A stretch of DNA of 64,000 bases from Mycolicibacterium neoaurum VKM Ac-1815D (GTDB lineage: Bacteria > Actinomycetota > Actinomycetes > Mycobacteriales > Mycobacteriaceae): positions 2,604,001 to 2,668,000 of the forward strand of contig NC_023036.2 in the NCBI RefSeq assembly GCF_000317305.3. Direction: 5' to 3'. Below the pieces are notes generated by a model. That model worked only from the letters and a program-made list of their open reading frames with translations. It had not been told where the DNA came from and did no database searches. Numbering within the stretch: position 1 is the first letter of the stretch; each line of letters starts with the position of its first letter. The translations under genes and the position numbers were made by a program. Below are positions 1-8,996 of the stretch, in pieces.

Positions 1-172
1 CCCGTTCCGCGCCGACGAGTGGCTGCTCTACGACCAGTCCTCACCCTCGGCCTGCGGTGGGCGCGCGCTGACCGAGGGCAAGCTGTTCAACCAGTACGGC
101 GAGATGGTCGCCTCGGTGATGCAGGAGGGACTGACCCGCTATCAGCGCGATTTCGTCCCGTCGGCGAAGTGA
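1..172 (+). CDS. tesB: Acyl-CoA thioesterase II, C-terminal end (partial)
   Basis: This is the last 56 codons of a gene that begins before the window; the reading frame starts at base 2 and stops with TGA at 170-172. The peptide contains [13 protein letters not shown], then [16 protein letters not shown] and a final RYQRDF stretch, which is the usual C-terminus of the double hot-dog TesB thioesterases that hydrolyse acyl-CoA to free acid and CoA. In mycobacteria tesB sits next to the pyridoxal phosphate genes, and here its stop overlaps the GTG start of pdxT by 2 nt, so the two are likely cotranscribed and translationally coupled. The catalytic part lies outside the window. Confidence 0.85.
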   Translation, partial: PFRADEWLLYDQSSPSACGGRALTEGKLFNQYGEMVASVMQEGLTRYQRDFVPSAK

Positions 173-753
173 CGGTCAGGGTAGGGGTTCTCGCGCTGCA
201 GGGTGACACCCGCGAGCACCTCGCGGCGCTCACCGAGGCCGGTGCGCAGGCCTGCACGGTGCGTCGGCTCGCCGAACTCGATTCGGTGGACGCGCTGGTC
301 ATCCCGGGCGGTGAGTCCACCGTGATGAGCCATCTGTTGCGCGAGTTCGAGTTGCTCGAACCGTTGCGGGCCCGGCTCGCCGACGGTATGCCCGCCTACG
401 GGTCGTGCGCGGGGATGATCCTGCTGGCCACCGAGATCCTCGACGCCGGGGTGCCCGGCCGCGAGGCGCTCGCGCTACGCGGCATCGATATGACCGTGCG
501 TCGCAACGCTTTCGGACGTCAGGTCGATTCCTTCGAAGAGTCCATCCCGTTCGCCGGCCTGGACTCCGACGTACACGCCGTCTTCATCCGGGCGCCATGG
601 GTGGAACGGGTCGGAGAATCGGTGGAGGTGCTGGCCACCGCCGCCGGTCATCCGGTGGCGGTGCGCCAAGGCAAGGTCCTCGCGACGTCGTTCCATCCCG
701 AGGTCACCGGCGACCGCCGGGTGCACCGGATGTTCGTGGACTCGCTGCGCTGA
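169..753 (+). CDS. pdxT: Pyridoxal 5'-phosphate synthase glutaminase subunit PdxT
   Basis: The 194-residue protein is the class I glutaminase that supplies ammonia to PdxS for direct vitamin B6 (PLP) synthesis. It begins [17 protein letters not shown], has the oxyanion motif [12 protein letters not shown], the nucleophile cysteine in [11 protein letters not shown], and the catalytic His-Pro-Glu in [10 protein letters not shown], all typical of the SNO/PdxT family (about 190-200 residues). A longer frame opens at 19, but the GTG at 169 is chosen because family proteins start just before VGVLALQGD and because it overlaps the upstream tesB stop. It ends directly against the convergent acyl-CoA dehydrogenase gene. 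pdxS would be expected just upstream of tesB, outside the window. Confidence 0.95.
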   Translation: MTVRVGVLALQGDTREHLAALTEAGAQACTVRRLAELDSVDALVIPGGESTVMSHLLREFELLEPLRARLADGMPAYGSCAGMILLATEILDAGVPGREALALRGIDMTVRRNAFGRQVDSFEESIPFAGLDSDVHAVFIRAPWVERVGESVEVLATAAGHPVAVRQGKVLATSFHPEVTGDRRVHRMFVDSLR

Positions 754-1965
754 CTAGCGGATGGCCAGCCCGGTCAGGGTGCGGGCCATCACCAGGCGCT
801 GGATCTCGCTGGTGCCCTCGAAGATGGTGAAGATCTTGGCATCTCGGTGCATCCGCTCCACCGGGTACTCGCGGGTGTAACCATTGCCGCCAAGGATCTG
901 GATGGCCTCGTCGGTCACATAGGTGGCGGTCTCGCTGGCGACCAGCTTGGCCATCGATCCCTCCGCGGACTCGAAAGCCTTGCCGTTGCGCGCCATCCAG
1001 CCCGCCCGGTAGACCAGCAGGCGGGCGGCATCGATGCGGGCCTTCATATCGGCCAGCTTGAACGCCACACCCTGGAACTCGCCGATCTTGCGGCCGAATT
1101 GCTCACGCTCGCAGGCATAGTCGAGGGCGTACTCGTAGGCGGCGCGAGCCACCCCGACGGCCATGGCGCCCACGGTGGGCCGGGTGCGCTCGAAGGTGGC
1201 CATCGCGGCCTGGCCGTTGGTCCGCTTGCCTTCGCGCACCCTGGCGATGCGCTCGTCGAATTTCTCCTTGCCGCCCAGGATCAGGTTTCCGGGGATGCGC
1301 ACGTCCTCCAGGACCACCTCGGCGGTGTGCGAGGCGCGGATGCCGTGCTTGAGGAATTTCTGGCCCTGGCTGAAACCGGGGGTGTTGGGCGGGATGATGA
1401 ACGACGCCTGCCCGCGGCTGCCGAATTCGGGATACACCGAGGCGACCACGATGTGGACCTCGGCGATACCGCCGTTGGTCGCCCACGTCTTCGTGCCGTT
1501 GAGCACCCACTCGTCGGTGGCTTCGTCGTAGCGCGCCTTGGTCAGGATCGAGCCGACATCGGAGCCGGCGCCGGGCTCGGAGGAACAGAACGCCGCGACC
1601 TTCGGGTCCTCGACGCTGCCGAACATCTGCGGCAGCCACTCGCCGATCTGTTCGGGAGTGCCACCGCCGGCCAGCGATGCCGCGGCCAGGCCCGTGCCCA
1701 GAATGGACAGCGCGATGCCGGCGTCACCCCAGAACATCTCCTCGAAGGCCACGATCATGCCGAGGCCGGAGGGCTCGGCTGCCTGCTCGGCGAAGAATTC
1801 CATGGAGTAGAGGCCGATCTTGGCGGCCTCCTTGATGATCGGCCACGGAGTCTCCTCGCGCTCGTCCCATTCGGGGGCGGCGGGCCGCACGACATCGGCG
1901 GCGAACTCGTGAACCCACTTCTGCACGTCGAGCAGGTCGGAGGACAACTCCAGGGAGAAGGTCAT
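754..1965 (-). CDS. Acyl-CoA dehydrogenase (FadE family)
   Basis: A 403-residue flavoprotein that introduces the trans-2 double bond into acyl-CoA in beta-oxidation. It has the FAD-binding [13 protein letters not shown] and TKTWATNGG segments, the [20 protein letters not shown] signature, and FEGTSEIQR near the C-terminus, with the catalytic glutamate at about residue 383. Length and motifs are typical of mycobacterial FadE proteins; the exact FadE number and chain-length preference cannot be read from sequence. The gene is monocistronic, convergent with pdxT and divergent from the YebC gene. A perfect 6-bp inverted repeat sits 9-24 bases before the ATG, suggesting repression by a TetR-type regulator not encoded nearby. 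Confidence 0.92.
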   Translation of the reverse strand: MTFSLELSSDLLDVQKWVHEFAADVVRPAAPEWDEREETPWPIIKEAAKIGLYSMEFFAEQAAEPSGLGMIVAFEEMFWGDAGIALSILGTGLAAASLAGGGTPEQIGEWLPQMFGSVEDPKVAAFCSSEPGAGSDVGSILTKARYDEATDEWVLNGTKTWATNGGIAEVHIVVASVYPEFGSRGQASFIIPPNTPGFSQGQKFLKHGIRASHTAEVVLEDVRIPGNLILGGKEKFDERIARVREGKRTNGQAAMATFERTRPTVGAMAVGVARAAYEYALDYACEREQFGRKIGEFQGVAFKLADMKARIDAARLLVYRAGWMARNGKAFESAEGSMAKLVASETATYVTDEAIQILGGNGYTREYPVERMHRDAKIFTIFEGTSEIQRLVMARTLTGLAIR

Positions 1966-1973
1966 GGCCGAAT

Positions 1974-1989
1974 CTTACTTTGGAGTAAG
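1974..1989. promoter_or_regulatory. Perfect inverted repeat before the acyl-CoA dehydrogenase
   Basis: CTTACT, a 4-bp TTGG spacer, then AGTAAG: exact 6-bp arms in an AT-rich patch 9-24 bases upstream of the dehydrogenase ATG. Position and shape fit an operator overlapping the transcription start. Lipid genes in mycobacteria are often controlled by TetR repressors that bind such palindromes; which regulator binds here is unknown. Confidence 0.5.
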
Positions 1990-2090
1990 TTAACCAGGGA
2001 AGTGACTGTGGCTCAGTTAACACTTGTTCATTCGACGGTGCGACCGGCCGGACCGTGCCCCGCCACGCCGGTCCACGCCGTCTCTGCCCG

Positions 2091-2096
2091 TAGACT
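2091..2096 (+). promoter_or_regulatory. -10 box of the YebC gene
   Basis: TAGACT matches the mycobacterial TANNNT -10 element, 38 bases before the ATG at 2135. It would place the transcript start near 2103 and leave a short leader carrying the AAAGAGG ribosome binding site at 2118-2124. No clear -35 is needed for this promoter class. The same hexamer precedes aspS. Confidence 0.45.
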
Positions 2097-2134
2097 GGTC
2101 AACTGACGTTTCACCAGAAAGAGGGCGTACCTGC

Positions 2135-2890
2135 ATGAGCGGCCATTCCAAGTGGGCCACCACCAAGCACAAGAAGGCGATCATCGACGCCCGTCGTGGC
2201 AAGAACTTCGCCAAGCTGATCAAGAACATCGAGGTCGCCGCCCGCACCGGCGGCGGTGACCCCGGCGGCAACCCCACGCTGTACGACGCCATCCAGAAGG
2301 CGAAGAAGAGCTCCGTTCCCAACGACAACATCGAGCGCGCGCGCAAGCGCGGCGCCGGTGAAGAGGCCGGCGGCGCCGACTGGCAGACCATCACCTACGA
2401 GGGCTACGGACCCAACGGTGTCGCCGTCCTCGTCGAGTGCCTGACCGACAACAAGAACCGCGCGGCCGGTGAGGTCCGCGTCGCCATGACCCGCAACGGC
2501 GGCAACATGGCCGACCCGGGGTCGGTGTCCTACCTGTTCTCCCGCAAGGGCATCGTGACTCTGGAGAAGAACGACCTCTCCGAGGATGACGTCCTTGCCG
2601 CGGTGCTGGAGGCCGGTGCCGAGGAGATCAACGACCTCGGCGACAGCTTCCAGGTGGTCTCGGAGCCCACCGACCTGGTGGCCGTGCGCACCGCGCTGCA
2701 GGATGCCGGTATCGACTACGACTCCGCCGAGGCCAGCTTCCAGCCCTCGGTGAGCGTCCAGGTCGATCTGGAGGGCGCCCGCAAGGTGCTCAAGCTGGTC
2801 GACGCCCTCGAGGACAGCGATGACGTGCAAGACGTCTACACCAACGTCGACATCCCCGATGATGTCGCCGCGCAGCTCGACGAAGACTAG
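2135..2890 (+). CDS. YebC/PmpR-family translation or transcription factor
   Basis: A 251-residue cytoplasmic protein that starts [25 protein letters not shown], the diagnostic N-terminus of the YebC family, followed by the GGGDPGGNP segment and an acidic C-terminus. Family members have been described as DNA-binding regulators (PmpR, and YebC near ruvC) and more recently as ribosome factors for proline stretches, so the role in this organism is open. The ATG at 2135 has a GAAAGAGG site 10-17 bases upstream; a longer in-frame opening from 2024 lacks family similarity. As in many bacteria it lies just upstream of ruvCAB, here separated by one minus-strand oxidoreductase gene. Confidence 0.93.
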   Translation: MSGHSKWATTKHKKAIIDARRGKNFAKLIKNIEVAARTGGGDPGGNPTLYDAIQKAKKSSVPNDNIERARKRGAGEEAGGADWQTITYEGYGPNGVAVLVECLTDNKNRAAGEVRVAMTRNGGNMADPGSVSYLFSRKGIVTLEKNDLSEDDVLAAVLEAGAEEINDLGDSFQVVSEPTDLVAVRTALQDAGIDYDSAEASFQPSVSVQVDLEGARKVLKLVDALEDSDDVQDVYTNVDIPDDVAAQLDED

Positions 2891-2900
2891 GGACCGAGGA

Positions 2901-3548
2901 CTAGAACAGCGCGCTGATCGGGGTGTCCCCGGCGATCAGCTCGAAGGTGCGCCCCGCGGTGTCCGGATGGTCGAGCACTGCCAGTAGTACCGCCGCGACA
3001 TCGGCGCGCGGGATCTCGCCGCGTCCGGTGGATTCGGCGATGTGTACCCGTCCGGTACCGGCATCGTCGGTCAGCCGTCCCGGCCGCACGATGGTGCTGT
3101 GCAAGCCGGAGCGTGCCCGCACATCGGCGTCGGCCTCGGCCTTGGCTCGGATGTAGGCGCGGTACACCTCGTCGTAGGCGTCATCGAGGCTGCGATCGTC
3201 GGCCGAGATGGCCGAGACCATGACATAGCGCGGCACACCGGCGGCCTCGGCCGCGTCGGCGAGCAGGATCGCGGCATCGCGGTCGACGGTCTGCTTGCGC
3301 GCCGCGCCACTGCCCGGGCCTGCGCCCGCGGCGAAGACAACGGCATCGGCCCCGCCCAACACCTCGGCAAGGGCGGCCGTCGATGTGCGCTCCAGGTCGA
3401 GCACCTCGGCGCTCGCCCCGACCGCCTCCAGATCCGGCACGTGCGCGGGATTGCGCACCAGGCCCACGGCGGTGTCGCCGCGCTCGGCCAACAGCCTTTC
3501 CAGGATGAGGGCTATCTGACCATGTCCACCGGCGATGACGACGCGCAT
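2901..3548 (-). CDS. NAD(P)-binding atypical SDR family protein
   Basis: A 215-residue Rossmann protein beginning MRVVIAGGHGQIALILERLLAERG, where the glycine-rich GGHGQIA loop binds NAD(P). VVFAAGAGPGSG and the YVMVSAISADD region fit the atypical short-chain dehydrogenases related to YwnB and biliverdin reductase B (NAD(P)H-binding, NmrA-like). There is no clear YxxxK pair, so it may be a redox sensor or a flavin/quinone reductase; the substrate is unknown. It is single, convergent with the YebC gene (10 nt between stops) and divergent from ruvC, whose SOS box lies 60-75 bases from its start. Confidence 0.8.
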   Translation of the reverse strand: MRVVIAGGHGQIALILERLLAERGDTAVGLVRNPAHVPDLEAVGASAEVLDLERTSTAALAEVLGGADAVVFAAGAGPGSGAARKQTVDRDAAILLADAAEAAGVPRYVMVSAISADDRSLDDAYDEVYRAYIRAKAEADADVRARSGLHSTIVRPGRLTDDAGTGRVHIAESTGRGEIPRADVAAVLLAVLDHPDTAGRTFELIAGDTPISALF

Positions 3549-3607
3549 GTGTCCAGCCTGCCATGGCGTGTCCCTGCCGGGCGGTGTCGGTCCGGGCGGC
3601 TAATCTA

Positions 3608-3623
3608 TCGAACAGGTGTTCTG
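3608..3623. promoter_or_regulatory. LexA (SOS) box of ruvCAB
   Basis: TCGAAC, four bases, GTTCTG: the mycobacterial SOS box is TCGAAC-N4-GTTCGA, so the right half has two changes and the left is perfect. It lies 17-32 bases before the ruvC GTG. ruvC is a recognised LexA target in M. tuberculosis, which supports the call. A stronger box is at 26727. Confidence 0.75.
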
Positions 3624-3639
3624 ATGTGAAGGGGTTGGC

Positions 3640-4197
3640 GTGCGGGTAATGGGAGTCGATCCCGGTTTGACGCGCTGTGGGCTGTCCATGATCGAGAGCG
3701 GTCGGGGCAGACATGTGACGGCGCTCGATGTCGACGTCGTGCGCACGCCCGCCGACGAGCCGTTGCAGAAGCGGCTGCTGACCATCAGCGACACGGTGGA
3801 GCACTGGATGGACACCCACGTCCCCGATGTCATCGCGATCGAGCGGGTGTTCGCCAACCACAATGCCAACACCGCGATGGGCACCGCCCAGGCCGGCGGG
3901 GTGATCGCGCTGGCCGCGGCCCGCCGAAATATCGACGTGTACTTCCACACTCCTTCGGAGGTGAAGGCCGCGGTGACCGGAAACGGGCGCGCAGACAAGG
4001 CCCAGATCACCACCATGGTGACCAAGATCCTTGCGCTGCAACAGAAGCCGACCCCGGCCGATGCCGCCGACGCGTTGGCGCTCGCCATCTGCCACTGCTG
4101 GCGCGCGCCGATGATCGCCAGGATGGCCGAGGCCGAGGCCAAGGCGGCCGAACAGAAGAAGCGCTATCAGGCGCGGCTCAAGGCGGTGCGGGCATGA
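3640..4197 (+). CDS. ruvC: Crossover junction endodeoxyribonuclease RuvC
   Basis: A 185-residue Holliday junction resolvase. The RNase-H-fold acidic residues are visible: [11 protein letters not shown] near the start (first Asp), [11 protein letters not shown] (Glu) and the C-terminal [15 protein letters not shown] (final Asp pair). It nicks four-way junctions symmetrically after RuvAB branch migration. Translation starts at GTG 3640; GGTT/GGGG bases just before it give only a weak ribosome site. Its stop TGA overlaps the ruvA ATG by 4 nt, so the three ruv genes form one operon under the LexA-type box at 3608. Confidence 0.97.
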   Translation: MRVMGVDPGLTRCGLSMIESGRGRHVTALDVDVVRTPADEPLQKRLLTISDTVEHWMDTHVPDVIAIERVFANHNANTAMGTAQAGGVIALAAARRNIDVYFHTPSEVKAAVTGNGRADKAQITTMVTKILALQQKPTPADAADALALAICHCWRAPMIARMAEAEAKAAEQKKRYQARLKAVRA

Positions 4198-4784
4198 TCG
4201 CCTCGGTGCGCGGTGAGGTCCTCGACATCGCCCTCGACCACGTCGTCATCGAGGCCGCCGGCGTGGGTTACAAGGTGATGGCCACACCGTCGACACTGTC
4301 CACGCTGCGGCGCGGGGCAGACGCCCGGCTGATCACCGCGATGATCGTGCGCGAGGACTCGATGACGCTCTACGGTTTCGCCGACGGCGAGGCCCGCGAC
4401 CTGTTCACCACCCTGCTCGGGGTGTCCGGTGTGGGGCCGAAGATCGCGCTGGCCACACTGGCGGTCTATGACGCCCCGACGCTGCGGCAGGCGCTCGCCG
4501 ACGGTGACGTCGCCGCGCTGACCCGGGTGCCCGGCATCGGCAAGCGCGGCGCCGAACGGATGGTGCTGGAACTGCGCGACAAGATCGGCGCGGTGCCCGG
4601 TTCCGGCGGTGTGGCCACGGCCACCGGGCACGCGGTGCGCACCCCGGTGGTGGAAGCGCTTGTCGGCCTTGGATTTGCGGCCAAACAGGCCGAGGATGCC
4701 ACCGACAAGGTGCTCGCCGACGATCCGACCGCCACCACCTCCGGCGCACTGCGCGCCGCGCTGTCGATGCTGGGTAAGAAGTAG
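4194..4784 (+). CDS. ruvA: Holliday junction branch migration protein RuvA
   Basis: A 196-residue DNA-binding protein that tetramerises on Holliday junctions and loads RuvB. It starts [28 protein letters not shown] (OB-fold domain I), followed by the helix-hairpin-helix motifs [14 protein letters not shown] and [19 protein letters not shown] (domain II), and a C-terminal three-helix domain that contacts RuvB ([18 protein letters not shown]). Domain order and length are standard. ATGA overlap with ruvC couples translation; ruvB starts 2 nt after its stop. Confidence 0.97.
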   Translation: MIASVRGEVLDIALDHVVIEAAGVGYKVMATPSTLSTLRRGADARLITAMIVREDSMTLYGFADGEARDLFTTLLGVSGVGPKIALATLAVYDAPTLRQALADGDVAALTRVPGIGKRGAERMVLELRDKIGAVPGSGGVATATGHAVRTPVVEALVGLGFAAKQAEDATDKVLADDPTATTSGALRAALSMLGKK

Positions 4785-4786
4785 CC

Positions 4787-5842
4787 ATGGGCCGTTTCGA
4801 GGACGAGGAACCCGAAGAACGTGATGTCTCGCCGGCGTTGACCGTCGGTGAGGGGGATGTCGACGCCAGCCTGCGGCCGCGGTCGCTCGGCGAGTTCATC
4901 GGCCAGCACCGGGTGCGCGAGCAGCTGCAGCTGGTCCTGGAGGGTGCCAAGAATCGCGGCGGCACACCGGATCACATCCTGCTGTCCGGGCCACCCGGCC
5001 TTGGCAAGACCTCGTTGGCGATGATCATCGCCGCCGAATTGAGCTCGGCGCTGCGGGTCACCTCGGGCCCGGCGCTGGAGCGTGCGGGCGATCTGGCGGC
5101 GATGCTGTCGAATCTGGTCGAGGGCGATGTGCTGTTCATCGACGAGATCCACCGCATCGCCCGGCCCGCCGAGGAGATGCTCTACCTGGCGATGGAGGAC
5201 TTCCGGGTCGACGTCGTCGTCGGTAAAGGCCCGGGGGCGACGTCGATTCCCCTCGATGTCGCGCCCTTCACCCTGGTCGGCGCGACGACCCGATCCGGAG
5301 CGTTGACCGGACCGCTGCGCGACCGGTTCGGGTTCACCGCCCACATGGACTTCTACGAACCCGCCGACCTTGAGCGGGTGCTGCATCGCTCGGCAGGCAT
5401 CCTCGGTATCGGATTGGAGGCCACCGCCGGTGCCGAGGTCGCCCGCCGTTCCCGCGGCACCCCACGTATCGCGAACAGGTTGTTGCGTCGGGTGCGCGAC
5501 TACGCCGAGGTCCGCGCCGACGGAGTGATCACCCGCGATATCGCCAAGGCCGCACTGGCGGTGTACGACGTCGACGAACTCGGGCTGGATCGGCTGGACC
5601 GGGCGGTGCTCACGGCGCTGACCCGCAGTTTCAACGGCGGCCCGGTCGGGGTGTCGACGCTGGCGGTGGCGGTCGGGGAGGAGGCCACCACCGTCGAGGA
5701 GGTATGCGAGCCGTTCCTGGTGCGCGCTGGGATGATCGCCCGCACCCCGCGCGGACGGGTGGCGACCCCGTTGGCGTGGACACATCTCGGGCTGGAACCA
5801 CCGGTTCGTGGTCTCGGTCAGCAGAGCGGCCTGTTTGAATAG
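4787..5842 (+). CDS. ruvB: Holliday junction branch migration ATPase RuvB
   Basis: A 351-residue AAA+ motor that drives branch migration with RuvA. Walker A is [11 protein letters not shown], Walker B is LFIDEIHRI, sensor 1 lies in [19 protein letters not shown] with the arginine finger, and a winged-helix domain closes the protein ([18 protein letters not shown], the usual RuvB end). It starts 2 nt after ruvA. The last gene of the SOS-type ruvCAB operon; a DUF1304 membrane protein gene follows after 5 nt and could be read on the same message. Confidence 0.97.
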   Translation: MGRFEDEEPEERDVSPALTVGEGDVDASLRPRSLGEFIGQHRVREQLQLVLEGAKNRGGTPDHILLSGPPGLGKTSLAMIIAAELSSALRVTSGPALERAGDLAAMLSNLVEGDVLFIDEIHRIARPAEEMLYLAMEDFRVDVVVGKGPGATSIPLDVAPFTLVGATTRSGALTGPLRDRFGFTAHMDFYEPADLERVLHRSAGILGIGLEATAGAEVARRSRGTPRIANRLLRRVRDYAEVRADGVITRDIAKAALAVYDVDELGLDRLDRAVLTALTRSFNGGPVGVSTLAVAVGEEATTVEEVCEPFLVRAGMIARTPRGRVATPLAWTHLGLEPPVRGLGQQSGLFE

Positions 5843-5847
5843 TCGGC

Positions 5848-6234
5848 ATGCTTGTCGCCGCTCTGATCATCGCCGGCATCGCCGCGCTGCTGCACGTCTA
5901 CATCTTCGTCATGGAATCGGTGACCTGGACCTCGCCGCGCACCCGCGCGACGTTCGGGATGAGCGCCGATGAGGCGGCCGCCACCAAGGAGCTCGCCTTC
6001 AACCAGGGCTTCTACAACCTGTTCCTGGCCATCGTGTCCGCGATCGGGATCGCCGCAGTCGCAATGGGGCACAGCGGTATCGGGGCGGCGTTGATCCTCG
6101 CCGGGGTCGGCTCGATGCTGGCCGCGGCGCTGGTGCTGCTGATCTCCTCGCCGGACAAGGCGCGCGCCGCCATCAGCCAGGGTCTGTTCCCGCTGATCGC
6201 CGTCGTGCTGCTGGTGATACACCTCGTCGGCTAG
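5848..6234 (+). CDS. DUF1304 family small membrane protein
   Basis: A 128-residue protein with four predicted helices (about 1-22, 54-73, 77-100 and 110-127). The HVYIFVMESVTWTSP motif and KELAFNQGFYNLFLA match the DUF1304 family of short bacterial inner-membrane proteins, whose function is unknown. It begins 5 nt after ruvB and may be cotranscribed with it, though the family has no known link to recombination. Length is normal for the family. Confidence 0.8.
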   Translation: MLVAALIIAGIAALLHVYIFVMESVTWTSPRTRATFGMSADEAAATKELAFNQGFYNLFLAIVSAIGIAAVAMGHSGIGAALILAGVGSMLAAALVLLISSPDKARAAISQGLFPLIAVVLLVIHLVG

Positions 6235-6288
6235 CGGTTTTCGCGGGCTCCGAGCTGGGTAAACAGCGTTCGGCAGAGGAGGCCACCC

Positions 6289-6996
6289 ATGACCGGTACA
6301 CACGTTTCCCCCCGCGGCAGCAGATTGCACATCGCGCGCAGCCGCGGCGCACTCAGCGGAGTCCTGTTGATCGCCCTGGGGTTGTGGGGCGCCCTCATCC
6401 CGTTCGTGGGGCCGTACTTCGAGTTCGCCTACACACCCGATACGCCGTGGGCGTGGACCATGGGCCGGGGCTGGTTACAGCTACTTCCCGGAGTGGTGGC
6501 CGTCATCGGTGGCCTGTTGCTGCTGGTCTCGCGCAACCGCGCCACCGCCATGCTGGGTGGCTGGCTCGGCGTCGCCGCGGGCGTCTGGTTCGTGGTGGGT
6601 CGGGTGCTGGCCGCGCCGCTGGGTCTCGGCACGCCGGGCAGCCCCGTCGCGGTGACCGAGGCCAAGAGCGTGGCACTGGAGCTGGCCTACTTCTCCGGTC
6701 TCGGCGCGCTGATCGTGTTCCTGGCCGCCGCCGCCATCGGCCGCGTGTCGGTGCGCAGCGTGCGCGATGTCCGGCTGCGTGACGATGAGCGCATGGACGA
6801 CACGGTCACCAGGGACGACGTCGACCACGACGACCACACCAGGGCCATCCCGCTGCACCAGACGTCGGCGCAGACCCCGACCGCGACCGGTCCCATCGTG
6901 GCGACCGAACCGGACCACACGACCGTGCCGACCCGGCGCAGGGGCCTCAAGGACCGCCTGTTCGGGTCGTCGAAGAAGACACCGGTGGCGCACTGA
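6289..6996 (+). CDS. Four-helix membrane protein with a charged cytoplasmic tail
   Basis: A 235-residue protein of no family I recognise. Four hydrophobic segments at about 21-41, 62-81, 86-106 and 132-151 are followed by a tail of about 85 residues rich in Asp, His, Arg and Thr (for example DDVDHDDHTRAIP). A GAGGAGG ribosome site precedes the ATG. It is widely the case in mycobacteria that such proteins are annotated only as conserved membrane proteins. It ends 19 nt before the convergent gabT stop. Confidence 0.7.
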   Translation: MTGTHVSPRGSRLHIARSRGALSGVLLIALGLWGALIPFVGPYFEFAYTPDTPWAWTMGRGWLQLLPGVVAVIGGLLLLVSRNRATAMLGGWLGVAAGVWFVVGRVLAAPLGLGTPGSPVAVTEAKSVALELAYFSGLGALIVFLAAAAIGRVSVRSVRDVRLRDDERMDDTVTRDDVDHDDHTRAIPLHQTSAQTPTATGPIVATEPDHTTVPTRRRGLKDRLFGSSKKTPVAH

Positions 6997-7015
6997 GCGG
7001 GCGGCCCAAGACTGG

Positions 7016-8359
7016 TCAGCGAAGTGCGGCCAGCGCCTCGGCCAGGATCTCGAGGGCCTCGTTCAGCAGGTCGTCGCTGATCGCCAGCGGCGGCAGGAAA
7101 CGCAACACGTTGCCGTAGGTACCGCAGGACAACACGATGACACCCTTGGCGTGAGCGGCCGCGCACAGCGCCTTGGTCAGATCTGCATCGGGTTCGGTGC
7201 CACCGGACTTGACCAGTTCCACGGCGATCATCGCACCGCGGCCACGCACATCGCCGATCCGGTCGTCGTCGGCCTGCATCCGGTGCAGCCGGTCCTTCAT
7301 GAGCCGTTCGATGGCACCGGCGCGGGCCACCAGGCCGTCGGTCTCGATGGTCTCGATGGTCGCCAACGCCGCGGCGCAGGCGATCGGATTGCCGCCGTAG
7401 GTGCCGCCGAGCCCGGACACGTGCGGGGCATCCATGATCTCGGCGCGCCCGGTGACCGCCGAGAGGGGCAGCCCGTCGGCGATGCCCTTCGCGGTGACGA
7501 TCAGGTCGGGTTCGATGCCCTCGTGCTCACAGGCGAACATCGCCCCGGTCCGCGCGAACCCGGTCTGCACCTCGTCGGCGATGAACACCACATTGTTGTC
7601 CCGGCACCAGGCGAGCAGTGCGGGCAGGAATCCCGGTGCGGGGACGATGAATCCGCCCTCGCCCTGGATGGGCTCGATGATGACGGCGGCCAGGTTGTCG
7701 GCGCCGATCTGCTTGTCGATGACGGTGATGGCGCGCTTGGCCGCCAGTTCGCCGTCCTCTGCCAACTCCTTGCCGAACTCCGCGTCGCGGAAGGGATACG
7801 ACAGCGGAGCCCGGTAGATCTCCGGGGCGAACGGGCCGAAACCACTCTTGTAGGGCATCGATTTGGCGGTCAGCGCCATCGTGAGGTTGGTGCGGCCGTG
7901 ATAGGCGTGGTCGAAGGACACCACGGCCTGCTTGCGGGTGTAGGAGCGGGCGATCTTGATCGCGTTCTCGACCGCCTCGGATCCGGTGTTGAACAGCGCC
8001 GAACGCTTGTCCCCGCTGCCGGGGGTGAGCCGGTTGAGGTGTTCGGCCACGGCGACGTAACCCTCGTAGGGCGTCACCATGAAGCAGGTGTGGGTGAACA
8101 GATCGACCTGCGCGGTCACCGCGTCGACCACCCGCGGCGCGGCGTTGCCGATGGTGGTGACGGCAATGCCCGAACCGAGGTCGATCAGCCGGTTGCCGTC
8201 GATGTCCTCCAGGATGCCGCCGGCGGCACGTGCGGCGTAGACGGGCATCGTCGTGCCGACACCGCGGGCGACCGCGGAATTCTTGCGCTCGATCAGCGCC
8301 GAGGACTTCGGGCCGGGGATGGCGGTGGCGAGATGGCGGCTCTGTTCGACGGCAGGCAC
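7016..8359 (-). CDS. gabT: 4-aminobutyrate--2-oxoglutarate transaminase
   Basis: A 447-residue PLP-dependent class III aminotransferase that converts GABA and 2-oxoglutarate to succinate semialdehyde and glutamate. Visible motifs: NTGSEAVENAIKIARSYT, the DEVQTGFARTG aspartate that pairs with the PLP pyridine nitrogen, and the PLP lysine in IVTAKGIADGLPLS. The open frame extends to 8536, but the GTG at 8359 is preferred: AGGAG stands just upstream and the next residues (VEQSRHLATAIPGP) match where GabT proteins begin. It is transcribed divergently from yajC across about 200 nt. Confidence 0.92.
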   Translation of the reverse strand: MPAVEQSRHLATAIPGPKSSALIERKNSAVARGVGTTMPVYAARAAGGILEDIDGNRLIDLGSGIAVTTIGNAAPRVVDAVTAQVDLFTHTCFMVTPYEGYVAVAEHLNRLTPGSGDKRSALFNTGSEAVENAIKIARSYTRKQAVVSFDHAYHGRTNLTMALTAKSMPYKSGFGPFAPEIYRAPLSYPFRDAEFGKELAEDGELAAKRAITVIDKQIGADNLAAVIIEPIQGEGGFIVPAPGFLPALLAWCRDNNVVFIADEVQTGFARTGAMFACEHEGIEPDLIVTAKGIADGLPLSAVTGRAEIMDAPHVSGLGGTYGGNPIACAAALATIETIETDGLVARAGAIERLMKDRLHRMQADDDRIGDVRGRGAMIAVELVKSGGTEPDADLTKALCAAAHAKGVIVLSCGTYGNVLRFLPPLAISDDLLNEALEILAEALAALR

Positions 8360-8556
8360 GGCTGACTCCTGTGGCGTTACGGGTGAAAACAGCAACTCAA
8401 GCGCGGTCCATCTTCGAATCGCGTCGGTTCCACGCCATTGTGTCACGGTTTCCGTCGGTCGGGGCCGGGTTGCCCGGGTGACCGGCAAATCGGGGGAGCC
8501 GATAGTGGCACACTGGTGTGCCGTACCCGCTGACAACTGCGAAGGACAGCAGCTCC

Positions 8557-8916
8557 ATGGATCTCGTCGTATTCCTGCCCCTCTTCATCATTCTGGGCGC
8601 CTTCATGTTCTTCGCGTCGCGCCGCCAGAAGAAGGCCATGCAGGCCACGATCGATCTGCACGAGTCGCTGACCGTCGGTGACCGGGTGCACACCACCTCG
8701 GGTCTGAAGGGCACCATCGTCGGAATCACCGACGACTACGTCGACCTGGAGATCGCCCCCGGTGTGGTGACCACCTGGATGAAGCTGGCCATCCGCGATC
8801 GCATCGAAGACCTCGACGACGACGATGACGCCGCCGACGATGACGAGACGTTCGAGAGCCAATCGGGCGCCGTCGAACTCACCGACCGCCCGACACCCAA
8901 GACTGACAGCAACTGA
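8557..8916 (+). CDS. yajC: Sec translocon accessory protein YajC
   Basis: A 119-residue single-helix membrane protein (FLPLFIILGAFMFFASRRQKK at the N-terminus) with the conserved cytoplasmic segment VGDRVHTTSGLKGTIVGITDDYVDLEIAPGV. It binds the SecDF complex at the plasma membrane. The ATG at 8557 is chosen over an in-frame opening at 8518 because it directly precedes the membrane helix and has AAGGA 10 bases upstream. The C-terminus is strongly acidic (DDDDDAADDDE). secD follows after 80 nt, secF directly after, as usual. Confidence 0.93.
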   Translation: MDLVVFLPLFIILGAFMFFASRRQKKAMQATIDLHESLTVGDRVHTTSGLKGTIVGITDDYVDLEIAPGVVTTWMKLAIRDRIEDLDDDDDAADDDETFESQSGAVELTDRPTPKTDSN

Positions 8917-8996
8917 GCCAGGCTCACCGCGTACCCTCCCGGTAGCGCAGTCCCTGTCAACGCCGTCCTTAATCGTTTCGAGGAGACCCAAGAACC

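Noticed and set aside
847..2106. Long + strand open frame opposite the acyl-CoA dehydrogenase
   Set aside because: It is the antisense frame of a clearly recognised FadE gene, rich in His/Gly/Leu as high-GC shadows are.
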